In this document: piece by piece, positions 63,162 through 64,000 of the stretch | Numbering within the stretch: the first letter of the stretch is position 1 | How the letters are laid out: the number at the start of each line of letters is the position of its first letter | Assembly (NCBI GenBank): GCA_012934845.2 | Contig: WNNJ02002478.1 | Coordinates: forward strand, 62,001-126,000 | Origin: Pomphorhynchus laevis | Taxonomy: Eukaryota > Acanthocephala > Palaeacanthocephala > Echinorhynchida > Pomphorhynchidae | Direction: 5' to 3' | DNA: 64,000 nucleotides | The notes under the pieces: generated by a model | What the model saw: only the letters and a program-made list of their open reading frames with translations | Told to the model about the DNA's origin: nothing | Database searches by the model: none | Position numbers and translations under genes: made by a program

Positions 63162-63793
63162 TTTTGAAAATCTACGGCTATTCGAAAATTAACTGCTGAA
63201 CCATCTTACCTGCCCACGGATACATTAATAAATCAGTATGATATTGGATACGCATTCGATTGGAGCGTATTTTTAATTGTGATTTTTTATTATATAACTA
63301 GTTTGATGAACACGCAAAAATTTTCAATTTGCAATTTTAGATTTATATATTTGTTATATCAATTTAATATTTATTAAATACTATAAGTATAAAATACGAA
63401 AAGAAAACAATCTTACATAACTTTAATTAAAATCATTAAAAATATAAAAGTATATTTGACTCAAATATACTTTCAATATTATACTTTATAATATTGTGAC
63501 TCACCTTGTAAGGAGCTTATGCTCACTCTGGTGTAAATTAATAATAATATTTTTAATATAAAATTATTTATTAATTATTTTGACATTTTATTTTAATTCA
63601 GGAAAATGTCGGATTTAAAAATACGAATATATTTAATATTCACAAAATAAATTGTGGTACATTAAGTTGCGGATTGCTACAAACTCTATATTTTGCAAGT
63701 ATGGTGTAAATAATTCATCAAATTTACAAGTGAAATTCTAAATCTGTAGTTTATCAGAAAGTTCCCTTTTACAGAAAAATCTACACTCTACAT
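63162..63793. other. AT-rich spacer with small palindrome
   Basis: No gene. Holds a 27-bp palindrome at 63447-63473 (aaagtatatttga/tcaaatatacttt around one base). Confidence 0.55.
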
Positions 63794-64000
63794 CAGTGGT
63801 TCCCAGCCTCTTTAATGACCGCATCCTAAAATATTTCACCACTTTCTCGTTCCCCTTATAATACATGTAATGATTTATTCGAGAATATAGTTAAAAGCGA
63901 CCGAATAAAGTTCATAGAACTAGATAGCCACTAGATAGACAGGCAAAATAGCCTTATGGCTAAGCCTTGTAAGAATAATCAAATTTTAATATAATTCATT
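63794..64000. mobile_element. Possible hAT-type transposon end
   Basis: CAGTGGTTCCCAGCCTC resembles the CAGTGGTTCTCAACCT terminal repeat of many hAT elements, with the internal ...GACCGC part. The other end would lie beyond the window, so neither the second terminal repeat nor the 8-bp target duplication (ctctacat would be the left copy) can be checked. Confidence 0.35.

Overview
This is animal nuclear DNA, AT-rich and gene-poor. The clearest host gene is a CLPB/SKD3-type mitochondrial disaggregase with ankyrin repeats, an architecture known from animals and choanoflagellates. Its introns fall into two classes: six of 47-56 bp and five of about 0.4-2.9 kb. I cannot name the phylum from sequence alone.

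Layout. 1-12,380: the 3' part of CLPB (+), twelve exons recognised by homology. Its large introns hold palindromes, short repeats and old LINE pieces. 12,380-16,800: AT-rich spacer, old LINE wreckage (-) and a long inverted-repeat element. 17,056-18,027: an intronless SPO11 (+). 20,116-21,180: a ~258-bp tandem satellite with hammerhead-ribozyme-like core strings. 21,794-24,088: an intronless ribonucleotide reductase large-subunit homologue (-) with an open 764-codon frame that has lost every catalytic cysteine. 24,660-40,000: three full-length L2/CR1-like LINEs, A (-), B (-) and C (+), plus fragments; A and C are near-identical and inverted around B. 40,100-46,320 and 61,030-62,350: broken copies of an unclassified reverse-transcriptase element. 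46,330-48,300: pieces of other LINEs. 48,713-55,135: a head-to-tail array of one degenerate CR1-like LINE (two full units and one partial, period about 2,983 bp). 55,184-59,060: a Ty3/gypsy-like LTR fossil with identical 90-bp LTRs. 59,066-60,540: an ORF1-only LINE derivative (D). 60,540-64,000: foldback DNA, LINE remnants, a tRNA-like SINE candidate and a possible hAT end.

The host genes are functionally unrelated (mitochondrial protein disaggregation, meiotic DNA breaks, nucleotide metabolism). The strongest lead is the reductase homologue: the dATP/ATP-sensing N-terminal cone and overall fold are kept, while the thiyl-radical cysteine, the redox pair, the radical-transfer tyrosines and the C-terminal thiol tail are all replaced or missing. 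That fits a pseudoenzyme or regulatory subunit. Second leads are modular LINE evolution (swapped ORF1 N-terminus, shared 5' box and 3' hairpin, ORF1-only derivative) and the satellite with ribozyme-like cores.
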